DNA of 64,000 nt, taken from the NCBI GenBank assembly GCA_965116335.1, contig OZ220677.1, forward strand, positions 1 through 64,000. Reading direction: 5' to 3'. A program made the position numbers and the translations under genes. Every line of letters starts with the position of its first letter. The first letter of the stretch is position 1. The notes under the pieces were generated by a model, which did not search any database, was not told the DNA's origin, and worked only from the letters and a program-made list of their open reading frames with translations. Shown one piece after another: positions 21,720 through 29,136 of this stretch. This DNA comes from G963663315 sp965116335. Its GTDB lineage: Bacteria > Pseudomonadota > Gammaproteobacteria > Arenicellales > Poriferihabitantaceae.

Positions 21720-22030
21720 TCGACGGTTTCGGGAGGGTACAAGACCCTCCCCTACGATGACAGGTAACCGCAACCGTATTGTTATGGATTCCCGCATCTG
21801 CGGGAATGACGGGTGGTTGGGGCATGTTCCGGCGGTTGTGTCCCCCCATCCAATCCGCAAGCGGATTGGATTCCCCCTCAAGGGGGGAATGATTTGGACG
21901 GTTCACTCCAACCTTGAGGGGGAATCCGCGATACAAGGGCGCAAGCCCGCCGGGGAGCGGGTGGGGGGAATGATGTGATGATGAGCGTGATTGTTCTGAT
22001 AAAAGAAGCAGGGTATTATAGGGATATGAA
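21720..22030. repeat. Dispersed repeat cluster between two toxin-antitoxin modules
   Basis: Contains, in order: an inverted partial copy of the GGGAGGG...CCCTCCCCTACGA repeat (about 21732-21765), a GGATTCCCGC/GCGGGAATGAC palindrome (about 21785-21812), and a composite block. That block holds the palindrome CCAATCCGC-AA-GCGGATTGG and the arm CCCCCTCAAGGGGGGAATGAT (about 21846-21980). No gene is evident up to 22098. Confidence 0.75.
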
Positions 22031-22098
22031 TAATTCATTTGTTGTTGAAAACTACAGGCTTTTCTGCTTGAAATTTCGGCCAAATTATCCAAAGCCAG

Positions 22099-22410
22099 AT
22101 GCACACTGTAATCGCTGACAAGAAAGGGAAACTGGCAGAGATCTGCCAACGTTACGATGTTGTACGGCTTGAGGTTTTCGGATCAGCGGCACGCGGCACA
22201 GATTTCGACCTGGCCAAAAGTGACGCAGATTTTCTTGTTGAGTTTAACCCTCATAGCAATCTGTCACCTCTTGAACAGTTCTTCGGCCTTGTCGATGCGC
22301 TGAGCAACACATTGGAACGCCCCGTGGACCTGGTCGAAAATCACACATTTCGCAACCCGTATCTGAGTACATCCATCAACGAATCCCGCGAAGTTATTTA
22401 TGCGTCGTGA
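22099..22410 (+). CDS. mntA: MntA-like nucleotidyltransferase antitoxin
   Basis: A 103-residue minimal nucleotidyltransferase. The family motif is visible as GSAARG (about residues 31-36) followed by KSDADFLVEF with the two metal-binding Asp residues. In characterised MntA/HepT pairs, such as that of Shewanella, MntA transfers AMP to a tyrosine of HepT and blocks the toxin. Its 3' end overlaps the HepT-like gene by 11 bp, so the two are probably translationally coupled. The ATG at 22099 fits the family length. Confidence 0.87.
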   Translation: MHTVIADKKGKLAEICQRYDVVRLEVFGSAARGTDFDLAKSDADFLVEFNPHSNLSPLEQFFGLVDALSNTLERPVDLVENHTFRNPYLSTSINESREVIYAS

Positions 22411-22756
22411 CGCTCGTGTCCTTCTGACCGATATCAAGCAGGCAAGCGCCGACATTCAATCGTTCACCGACGGCATGGATAGCGCCGCCTACTCCGCTGA
22501 TTCACTGACCCAAGCTGCGGTCGAACGCAAGTTCGAAATCATCGGCGAAGCGGTAAATCGTCTGCACATCAACCATCCCAACCTCGCCACAAGAATTCCC
22601 GAAATGCGTCGCATCATTGATTTTCGGAACTATCTGGCTCATGGCTATGATCACGTAGCACCGAGACTCGTCTGGCTTTATGCTACCAGCAGCCTGTTGG
22701 AACTGAACGATGCGGTTCAGATGCTGCTTACCGAGATGGAAACACCTGACGAATGA
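22400..22756 (+). CDS. hepT: HepT-like HEPN RNase toxin
   Basis: A 118-residue all-helical HEPN protein. The catalytic motif R-x4-H-x-Y is present as RNYLAHGY (residues 76-83), preceded by FEIIGEAVNRL, which is typical of HepT (DUF86). HEPN toxins are RNases, and the final Tyr of the motif is the AMPylation target of MntA. It forms an operon with the upstream nucleotidyltransferase gene. Strong family match; the target RNA is unknown. Confidence 0.87.
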   Translation: MRRDARVLLTDIKQASADIQSFTDGMDSAAYSADSLTQAAVERKFEIIGEAVNRLHINHPNLATRIPEMRRIIDFRNYLAHGYDHVAPRLVWLYATSSLLELNDAVQMLLTEMETPDE

Positions 22757-22981
22757 ATGACAAGCGCACGAACTATATGGTCTCCTGATCGAAATAGTCT
22801 TCGTCAATCGCTCCCGCAAAATTACGCAGGTCACCTGCACCTACAGTGTTGCCGTCAGCATACCTCTTCGCTTGGACATAGCGGTTGTGTCCCCCCATCC
22901 AATCCGCAAACGGATTGGATTTGAACTGTACTGAGAAAGGTGGACACACTAGAATGGGGATAGAATCCTTGGAGGTGTCTG

Positions 22982-23278
22982 ATGCGGAAAAGAAATATTT
23001 ACAGTAAAGAGTTCAAATTAGAAGCTCTTCGTCAATGGAAGCAGGAAGGTCAGTCTGCTACGGCTTTGGCGAAGAGTTTAGGTTTGCGTCCGAACATGCT
23101 ATACAAATGGGAGGATCAGTTGAGTCGTCATGGTCGGCAGGCGTTTTTGGGTTCGGGTCGCCAGCCGGTAGTTTTGACGGATGAACTGTCTCGTCTCAAG
23201 CAGGAGTTGTCGGATGTCAAGATGGAGCGTGATATTCTAAAAAAGGCGGCGGCGTACTTTGCTCGAGAGCTGAAGTGA
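22982..23278 (+). CDS. IS3-family transposase OrfA
   Basis: A 98-residue OrfA with an N-terminal helix-turn-helix of the HTH_Tnp_1 type (KEFKLEALRQWKQEGQSATA) and a C-terminal leucine-zipper-like helix (LSRLKQELSDVKMERDILKK). OrfA recognises the element ends and regulates transposition. An A AAA AAG heptamer near its 3' end lies in the correct register for -1 frameshifting into orfB. A good ribosome-binding site (TTGGAGGTG) precedes the ATG. Confidence 0.93.
   Translation: MRKRNIYSKEFKLEALRQWKQEGQSATALAKSLGLRPNMLYKWEDQLSRHGRQAFLGSGRQPVVLTDELSRLKQELSDVKMERDILKKAAAYFARELK
23239..23245 (+). other. Programmed -1 frameshift site (A AAA AAG)
   Basis: In the orfA frame the codons read CTA AAA AAG, giving the canonical heptamer. 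The -1 frame continues without a stop into orfB. This is the usual expression mechanism in IS3-family elements. Confidence 0.8.
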
Positions 23279-24138
23279 AGTACGCTTTTATTGAACGGTA
23301 TCGTGGTTGTTTTCCGGTGGTTTGCATGTGTCGTGTGATTCGAGTGAGTCGTTCGGGTTATTATGCGTGGCGGAGTCGGGGTGCGAGCGCGGGGAGTTTA
23401 TTTCGGCGCAATCTTTTAGTTGAGATTCGGCGGGTACATCAGCAGTTTCAGGGTCGTTATGGTGCGCTCAAGTGTTGGCGTCATTTGCGTCGGGAAGGGA
23501 TTGCTTGCGGTCGGGATCAGGTCGTCAAGTTACGGAGTTTGCACGGCATATTCAGTCAGCGCCGTCATCGTTTTGTGGTTACTACCCGCTCTAGGCCGAG
23601 TGATCGGGCGGCGGCGAATCAACTCAATCGTGTATTTTATGCGAGTGCTCCGAATCGGGTCTGGGTGGGGGACGTGACGTTTATTGAAACCCGCCAGGGT
23701 TGGTTATATCTGGCCGTATTACTGGATCTCTATTCGCGCAAGGTGGTGGGCTGGTCCATGGCCAATCGCAATGATACCTCTTTGGTCAAAGCCTGTTTGG
23801 ACATGGCGGTTGCACATCGCCAACCTGCGCCTGGTCTCATTCATCATACAGACCGCGGAGCGACCTACACTTCTGAACTCTATCGTTATGCGCTGAACTG
23901 TAAGGGAATCATCGCATCCATGAGTCGAACAGGAGATTGTTGGGATAATGCAGTCGCGGAAAGCTTCTTTGGTCAACTGAAAAACGAATGGGCCTGGCAG
24001 CAGGGCCGTCCGAATCGGGAACAGGCCAGAGCGAGTCTGTTCGAATATATCGAATTGTTTTACAATCGACAAAGACTCCACCAGACTTTGGGTTATATCT
24101 CACCCGTGGAGTATGAAAGCAATCAATGTGTTTCTTAA
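23275..24138 (+). CDS. IS3-family transposase OrfB (DDE integrase domain)
   Basis: The catalytic half of the transposase, about 287 residues. The DDE triad is visible: D in VWVGDVTFIE, D in HHTDRGATYTS, and E in NAVAESFFGQLKNEW. The frame stays open upstream to the slippery site at 23239-23245, so the active enzyme is probably an OrfAB fusion made by -1 frameshifting. A GTG at 23275, overlapping the orfA stop as GTGA, could also start a separate OrfB. All catalytic residues are intact, so the element may still be mobile. Confidence 0.93.
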   Translation: MKYAFIERYRGCFPVVCMCRVIRVSRSGYYAWRSRGASAGSLFRRNLLVEIRRVHQQFQGRYGALKCWRHLRREGIACGRDQVVKLRSLHGIFSQRRHRFVVTTRSRPSDRAAANQLNRVFYASAPNRVWVGDVTFIETRQGWLYLAVLLDLYSRKVVGWSMANRNDTSLVKACLDMAVAHRQPAPGLIHHTDRGATYTSELYRYALNCKGIIASMSRTGDCWDNAVAESFFGQLKNEWAWQQGRPNREQARASLFEYIELFYNRQRLHQTLGYISPVEYESNQCVS

Positions 24139-24168
24139 TTAACTGTCCACTAAACTCAGTACACCTCA

Positions 24169-24660
24169 ATTCCCCCTCAAGGGGGGAATGATTTGGACGG
24201 TATCACTCCACCCTTGAGGGGGAGTCCGCGATACAAGGGCGAAGCCCGCCGGGGAGCGGGTGGGGGGAATGATGTTGATACTTGGATCGAAATGATGTTG
24301 TAGGGGAGGGTCTCTGTGCCCTCCCGCAGATGTCGGGACAGGTATCAACGATAGCGGGCACCCACAGAGGGGCGCCCCTACGATGACAGTAAGCGCAGTA
24401 TCTGAATGGTTGTGGATTCCCCCTCAAGGGGGGAATGATTTGGACGGTATCACTCCACCCTTGAGGGGGAGTCCGCGATACAAGGGCGAAGCCCGCCGGG
24501 GAGCGGGTGGGGGGAGTGATGTTGATACTTGGAGCGAAATGATCTCGTAGGGGAGGGTCTCTGTGCCCTCCCGCAGATGTCGGGACAGGCAACGGTAGCG
24601 GGCACCCACAAGGGGCACCCCTACGATGACTTTAATTGCAGATTCCGTATTATTGTGGAT
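24169..24660. repeat. Two tandem copies (247-bp offset) of the composite dispersed repeat
   Basis: Blocks starting at ATTCCCCCTC (24169 and 24416) repeat nearly the same text: the CCCCCTCAAGGGGG arm, a GCCGGGGAGCGGGTGGGG block, and the GTAGGGG...CCCCTACGATGAC element. No coding potential. The IS3 element is inserted at the left border of the first copy. Confidence 0.82.
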
Positions 24661-24803
24661 TTCCGCATTTGCGGGAAAAATATGCGGGAAAAATGTTTGT
24701 TTTTTGCTGTTTTTGGGGTAAGATTCGGGCTTGTTATTGAGACCCGGTGTCGGAAATCTGAAATAAAATGAGAGCGCAGGAGAGAAAAGTGGCAGAAAAT
24801 ATG

Positions 24804-24827
24804 AAAAAACCCTTGACAAGGGTTTTT
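24804..24827. terminator. Possible bidirectional hairpin terminator
   Basis: AAAAACCCTT-GAC-AAGGGTTTTT forms a 10-bp stem with a 3-nt loop and an A/T tail on each side. There is no obvious gene just upstream, and the same bases contain a perfect TTGACA, so a promoter role is an alternative. Confidence 0.45.
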
Positions 24828-24842
24828 GCGTTTTCTGACAAT
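24813..24842 (+). promoter_or_regulatory. Possible sigma-70 promoter for the collagen operon
   Basis: TTGACA at 24813-24818 and GACAAT at 24837-24842, spacer 18 bp. The -10 box matches the consensus at 4 of 6 positions. The predicted start would fall at the left edge of the GCCA tract, about 350 bases upstream of the first collagen gene. Weak evidence from sequence alone. Confidence 0.35.
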
Positions 24843-24845
24843 ATT

Positions 24846-24900
<55 letters not shown>

Positions 24901-25200
24901 CCGTTGTGTGCCATGACATTTGGCGGGTCTTTTTGGCGGCGGGGTCGGGCCGCTCATCCTGCGCTTCGATTTGACCGTTTAAGCTCCGATTTATCCTCTT
25001 TATTCCGCCTCTGCCGAGTCGTCGGTGGCGGGTGGTTTCCCGGCTTGCTGAAAGCCGGATTATCTGTAAGGGAAACTCTCTGCAACTGGCGGCAACGCAG
25101 AGTCTCTTTATCCTCCCACTTCTATCCTGATCCGTGCAACGATTCCACTCTCCGGCGCGGAGGTGGGGGCGTTGTGCGGGTTTCGATGCGGTAGTCCAAT
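24901..25200 (+). other. Leader region upstream of the collagen operon, with an open frame ending at the start codon
   Basis: No conserved gene recognised. One frame is open from 24826 through the GCCA tract to a TAG at 25192-25194, which is 6 bases before the ATG at 25201. Its product is basic and low-complexity at the start (SQPA repeats) and is probably not a functional protein. No clear Shine-Dalgarno precedes 25201, so translational coupling to this frame is possible. See findings. Confidence 0.4.
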
Positions 25201-26547
25201 ATGAAGAAATCGAGAAAAAGCTCAAGGCAGGCGGCGCAGGTCCGCCGTGATCTGCCGGAATTGCCGGTGAAACGGCGAAACTGGTATGGCCCGGTATCGG
25301 TCGGAGCCACTTCGTTGATGCTGGCAGGCGCCGCGGGGATGGCATCGGTCGCAGGGTTCTACTCGACTGAGGTACAGGCGCAGGAAATGCCGGGCCCACC
25401 GGGTCCACAGGGGCCGCCGGGACCAACGGGACCGCAGGGAGAACCCGGTCCAGCCGGGCCGCCGGGAGCAGATCAAGAACAGGGGGCTACGGGCCCACAG
25501 GGGCCGCCGGGAATGGACGGTCCGCCGGGCCCGCCGGGCCCGCCGGGAATAGACGGCTCACCGGGAGCACGCGGCCCGGCAGGTCAACCGGGCCCGGTTG
25601 GTCCGGCTGGCAATCCAGGGCCACCTGGAGACCCGGGACCATCGGGACCTACCGGCCCGCAGGGCGACCCAGGTAATACGGGGGCCACCGGTCCAGTCGG
25701 GGCGCGGGGAGATACTGGTCCAACTGGAGACCCGGGGCCATCAGGCCCTCCCGGCTCGCAGGGGCCGCCTGGATCGGATGGTGATCCGGGACCGATGGGA
25801 CCGCCGGGAAGCTCTAGTGCAGGCCCTCCCGGCCCACCGGGACCGCGGGGATTAAAGGGTGATACAGGCCCATCGGGAACAGGTGGCCCTCCCGGCTCGC
25901 AGGGGAGTCTGGGTCCTCCCGGCCCTCCCGGCCCGACGGGTCCACCGGGAGACACTAACATGGGACCATCGGGCCCTCCCGGCCCGCAGGGGCCGCCTGG
26001 ATCGGATGGTGATACCGGTCCGCCGGGACCGGCAGGTACTGCCGGAGCGGGCAGTAGCCAGCCGGGACCACCCGGCCCATCCGGGCCGCCGGGACCGCCG
26101 GGAGACAGCAGTACATCCAGCGTTCCCGGTCCGCCGGGCCCACCGGGACCGCCCGGCCCGCCGGGGCCACCCGGCGCTCCGGAGGGCTGGGTTGTGAATC
26201 AGGAGAGGCGTATTGATACGATCGTGCAGGGGGTCAACGAGCACGGTCAGCGCATCCGCTCGCTACAGTTGTCGTTCGATACGTTGCGAGACGAGTCGAA
26301 TGAGGGCACGGCCATTGCCATTGCGCTCGGTGGGATACAGATCCCCTATAACAAGGAGAGCGCTTTCTCGTTGCGGCTGGGTCATTATCGATCCGGCAAC
26401 GCGGTTGCGGCTGCCGGCGCTTTCCGTCTGCCGCCCGGCGCCCTGCGTCTGCCGGAGGATGCCAGCGCCGTGGTGGATGTCGGGGTGGCACATGGCTTCG
26501 AGTATTCACAGACTGGCGCGACCGCAGGTATTACCTGGGGCTGGTAG
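25201..26547 (+). CDS. Collagen-like trimeric autotransporter-type surface protein 1
   Basis: 448 residues in three parts. Residues 1-61 form a long basic leader with a hydrophobic core (SVGATSLMLAGAAGMASVAG) ending in VQAQ, like the extended signal peptides of autotransporters. Residues 65-327 are Gly-X-Y collagen repeats, very rich in Gly-Pro-Pro, with short breaks such as GADQEQG and GDSSTSSVPG. Residues 328-448 contain a coiled-coil-like segment (RIDTIVQGVNEHGQRIRSL) and a short Gly/Ala-rich beta region ending in GITWGW, resembling a YadA-type anchor. Inference: three chains form a collagen triple helix as stalk, and each gives four strands to one 12-strand barrel in the outer membrane. 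There is no separate head domain. It is first in a five-gene operon with prolyl hydroxylases and SecB. Confidence 0.87.
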   Translation: MKKSRKSSRQAAQVRRDLPELPVKRRNWYGPVSVGATSLMLAGAAGMASVAGFYSTEVQAQEMPGPPGPQGPPGPTGPQGEPGPAGPPGADQEQGATGPQGPPGMDGPPGPPGPPGIDGSPGARGPAGQPGPVGPAGNPGPPGDPGPSGPTGPQGDPGNTGATGPVGARGDTGPTGDPGPSGPPGSQGPPGSDGDPGPMGPPGSSSAGPPGPPGPRGLKGDTGPSGTGGPPGSQGSLGPPGPPGPTGPPGDTNMGPSGPPGPQGPPGSDGDTGPPGPAGTAGAGSSQPGPPGPSGPPGPPGDSSTSSVPGPPGPPGPPGPPGPPGAPEGWVVNQERRIDTIVQGVNEHGQRIRSLQLSFDTLRDESNEGTAIAIALGGIQIPYNKESAFSLRLGHYRSGNAVAAAGAFRLPPGALRLPEDASAVVDVGVAHGFEYSQTGATAGITWGW

Positions 26548-26567
26548 GACAGGACAGGAAAGCGGTC

Positions 26568-27938
26568 ATGCACAAGAAACCAGACAAGCTCGCCCAAAGC
26601 GGCGCGCCGGGTAGTGAGGACGCGCCGAATCTGCTGGCGAGGAGACGCAACTGGTATGGGCCGGTATCGGTCGGGGCTACTTCGCTGATGCTGGCAGGCG
26701 CCGCGGGGATGGCATCGGTCGGGGGGTTCTATTCGACCGACGTACAGGCGCAGGCGGGGCCACCGGGGCTGACGGGACCGCCGGGACCACCGGGGTCAGC
26801 AGGTCCGCCGGGAGAGCCGGGGCCGGATGGGCCAGCAGGAATGCGCTTTGGAGATTCAGCACCGGGTAATCCGGGACCGCCCGGCCCAGATAGCACAGTA
26901 GCCGGTCCGCCGGGTCCGCCGGGGCTGCCGGGACCGTCAGGCCCATCAGGTCCCGTAGGATACGACGGAGCACCGGGGATGCGGGGGCCAGCCGGAGCAG
27001 CCGGACCAGCCAGTACGACAGCAGGGCCGCCGGGATCAAAGGGATCAAAGGGACCACAGGGTGATCATGGGGCGCGAGGGGGGGCGGGGTCAACCGGTTC
27101 CAAGGGTAATCCGGGACCGCCAGGACCGCCGGGTGACCCGGGTGCTCCCGGAACGGATGGGGCAACAGGGCCGCAGGGAGCATCAGGCCCACCCGGATCG
27201 GGTGGCAGCAACCCAGGGCCGCCGGGTATGACAGGGCAGAAGGGTGCAACGGGTGACCGGGGATTTACCGGCCCGCCGGGGCCATCGGGGCCATCGGGAA
27301 TCCAGGGACCGCCGGGGTTACAGGGTTCAGCCGGTCCACCCGGACCGGGTGGTAGTAACCCAGGCCCGCCGGGGCCGCCGGGGCCAGCAGGTCAATCCGG
27401 GATTCAGGGCCCGCCGGGGTTACAGGGCCCACCGGGCACGGCTGGCATTGGAGCGGGACCGGCAGGACCACCCGGCCCGGCGGGGCCAAAGGGCACCCCC
27501 GGAGAGGTCACTGTTCAACCGGGTCCGTCGGGCCCTCCCGGCCCGCCGGGACCACCGGGGGCGTTGCGTCTGCCGGAGGGTTGGCTTACGCATCAGGAAA
27601 AACGCGTGGATGAGGCGTTCAGTGAGGTCACTCGACACGGTCAGCAAATCCGCTCGCTGGAGTTATCGTTCAATGAGTTACGCGCCGAATCGCGGGAGGA
27701 AACCGCTATCTCCATTGCGCTGGGTGGTCTGCGTATCCCTTATGACAAGGATCGAGCCTTTGGGGTGCGATTGGGTCATTATGAGTCCAGTAATGCCGTT
27801 GCGGCTGCCGGAGCTTTCCGTTTGTCCAAAGCTTTTCTGCTGCCGGAGAAATTCCGCGCCGAAGTGAATATCGGTAGCGCCTATGGGTTCGATTATTCGC
27901 AGGCTCGTGTGAGCGCCGGTATTACCTGGAGATGGTAG
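26568..27938 (+). CDS. Collagen-like trimeric autotransporter-type surface protein 2
   Basis: 456 residues, paralogous to the gene 20 bp upstream. The leader differs at the extreme N-terminus, but the core RRNWYGPVSVGATSLMLAGA is the same, and cleavage probably follows QAQA near residue 63. Residues 64-336 are collagen repeats with more Lys and Asp triplets (GSKGSKGPQG, GARGGAG) than protein 1. Residues 337-456 repeat the anchor: a helix (KRVDEAFSEVTRHGQQIRSLEL), then a beta region ending in GITWRW. A Shine-Dalgarno (AGGAAAG) precedes the ATG. The two proteins could form homo- or heterotrimers. The 3' end overlaps the hydroxylase gene by 7 bp (ATGGTAG). Confidence 0.87.
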   Translation: MHKKPDKLAQSGAPGSEDAPNLLARRRNWYGPVSVGATSLMLAGAAGMASVGGFYSTDVQAQAGPPGLTGPPGPPGSAGPPGEPGPDGPAGMRFGDSAPGNPGPPGPDSTVAGPPGPPGLPGPSGPSGPVGYDGAPGMRGPAGAAGPASTTAGPPGSKGSKGPQGDHGARGGAGSTGSKGNPGPPGPPGDPGAPGTDGATGPQGASGPPGSGGSNPGPPGMTGQKGATGDRGFTGPPGPSGPSGIQGPPGLQGSAGPPGPGGSNPGPPGPPGPAGQSGIQGPPGLQGPPGTAGIGAGPAGPPGPAGPKGTPGEVTVQPGPSGPPGPPGPPGALRLPEGWLTHQEKRVDEAFSEVTRHGQQIRSLELSFNELRAESREETAISIALGGLRIPYDKDRAFGVRLGHYESSNAVAAAGAFRLSKAFLLPEKFRAEVNIGSAYGFDYSQARVSAGITWRW

Positions 27939-28546
27939 AGGCGGTATTGCCACTTCAGCGGCAGCAAAGCGCACAGACCTCCGGGTCGTGTCCTGAAGCG
28001 CTGTGGCGAAACAGCCCGATGCTGCCGTTGGTCAGTGAGGGTGAATTCCTGTCGCCCGCGCAGTGCGCTATCCTGTCGGAGTTTCTGGAGGCGAATGTAC
28101 GGCGTCTGGGGCGGGAGAATGTGGAACCGTTCTTTTCCTGGCGGCAGATCAATTACGCCCAGGTCGATAACTCCCGTGTACGGAAAATCATGGACGACGT
28201 GCGCTGTCGCATCGCCATGATCCTGTCGGATGGATTGCACGGCAGTACCGTGTACCCGGAATATACCGATCTGGTGCTATGGCGGGAAGGCCAGAATATG
28301 AATGTCCATCGGGACGACCTGCCGCCACATTTCGAGCATCGGCTGTATTCCAGCATCCTGTACTTGACCTCGTGTCACGGCGGCGCCACTGTTTTCCCGA
28401 CTGTCGGCATTGAAGTGCCTCCACAAGCGGGGCGGATGATTGCTTATCCATCTGGCCTGCCGCACGGTGTGCGTCCGGTGGTGGCGGGCAAGCGACACAC
28501 GCTGGCCTCTTGGTATACCGGGTTGATAGATAAACGGGAAGCGTAA
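27932..28546 (+). CDS. Fe(II)/2-oxoglutarate oxygenase, probable prolyl 4-hydroxylase (first)
   Basis: 204 residues with a double-stranded beta-helix core. The iron-binding triad is visible as H126-x-D128 (in NVHRDDLPP) and H178 (in SGLPHGVRPV). R188 (or K187) in AGKRHTLASWYT is the likely 2-oxoglutarate anchor. The spacing fits the prolyl 4-hydroxylase alpha-subunit family. The family hydroxylates peptidyl proline using O2, Fe(II), 2-oxoglutarate and ascorbate-like reductant. In animals the target is the Y-position Pro of Gly-X-Pro. There is no signal peptide, so it would act in the cytoplasm before export. Its start overlaps the stop of collagen gene 2, which points to collagen as substrate; that is inference from context. 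Confidence 0.83.
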   Translation: MVEAVLPLQRQQSAQTSGSCPEALWRNSPMLPLVSEGEFLSPAQCAILSEFLEANVRRLGRENVEPFFSWRQINYAQVDNSRVRKIMDDVRCRIAMILSDGLHGSTVYPEYTDLVLWREGQNMNVHRDDLPPHFEHRLYSSILYLTSCHGGATVFPTVGIEVPPQAGRMIAYPSGLPHGVRPVVAGKRHTLASWYTGLIDKREA

Positions 28547-29136
28547 TGCGTAGTGAATGGGCTTATTATGACTCGCTGATTAGCGCGGAGGAATGTCAGG
28601 CGATCATCGACGACGCATTGCAGCGGGAGGTTGCGCTTGGCACGGTCGGGCTGGATGGCACTGAAATCAATCCGGGCATCCGTCACGGCGAGGTCATCTT
28701 CCTGCCGAGACGCGACCCGGCGTTCGTGCATGTTTTTCAGTTGATTGATTACTGCGTGGATGAGGCGAATGATGAATGGTTCGGAGTGGACTATAACCGA
28801 CAGGGCGCGCGCAGCCTGCAATTCAGCATCTATCGGGGGGAGGATAGTGAAGACGGGGGGCATTATTACCATGCCCATCAGGACACGGTGCTGGTCAGTG
28901 GCGACCGTCCAACCCAGCGTAAGCTGAGCGTCACCGTGCAGCTGTCGGACCCGGATGACTACGAGGGGGGCGATTTCAAGATGCATTATGTGTCTGCCCA
29001 GCCGCCCGCCGATGCCCTGCGCCGACGTGGCACGGTACTGGTTTTCCCGTCTCTGGTGATGCACGAGGTGTCGCGTGTGACTCGTGGCACTCGCTATTCC
29101 CTGGTCGGCTGGTATCCGGGGCCGGGATGGCGATAG
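28546..29136 (+). CDS. Fe(II)/2-oxoglutarate oxygenase, PKHD-type hydroxylase (second)
   Basis: 196 residues. Iron ligands are H111-x-D113 (in YHAHQDTV) and H173 (in FPSLVMHEVSRVTRGTRYSL), with R183 as the likely 2-oxoglutarate contact. The FPS-x4-HEV-x2-VTRGTRYSLVGW block is typical of PKHD-type prolyl/lysyl-type hydroxylases, so this belongs to a different subfamily from the preceding gene. It starts in the stop codon of that gene (TAATG, 1-bp overlap) and overlaps the SecB gene by 10 bp. Possible roles are hydroxylation of a different proline position, of lysine, or of the second collagen. Cytoplasmic, no signal peptide. Confidence 0.83.
   Translation: MRSEWAYYDSLISAEECQAIIDDALQREVALGTVGLDGTEINPGIRHGEVIFLPRRDPAFVHVFQLIDYCVDEANDEWFGVDYNRQGARSLQFSIYRGEDSEDGGHYYHAHQDTVLVSGDRPTQRKLSVTVQLSDPDDYEGGDFKMHYVSAQPPADALRRRGTVLVFPSLVMHEVSRVTRGTRYSLVGWYPGPGWR

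Larger units (their letters stand above)
22922..24168 (+). mobile_element. IS3-family insertion sequence, complete, with 3-bp target duplication
   Basis: A 1,247-bp element. Left end TGAACTGTACTGAGAAAGG and right end (reverse complement) TGAGGTGTACTGAGTTTAG form about 25-bp imperfect inverted repeats. ATT flanks both sides (22919-22921 and 24169-24171). Removing the element and one ATT restores the uninterrupted dispersed-repeat text GGATTGGATT-CCCCCTCAAGG seen elsewhere in the window, so the ends are well supported. Confidence 0.92.

Noticed and set aside
25275..25330. Twin-arginine export signal (RRNWYG) in the collagen proteins
   Set aside because: It lacks the S/T-RR-x-F-L-K consensus, and the SecB gene in the same operon points to Sec export. 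Left as a minor alternative.
25584..27489. Minus-strand and other-frame Pro- or Arg-rich frames across the collagen genes
   Set aside because: Open only because GGN-CCN-CCN repeats lack stops in several frames. No motif, and the plus-strand frame explains the codon pattern.
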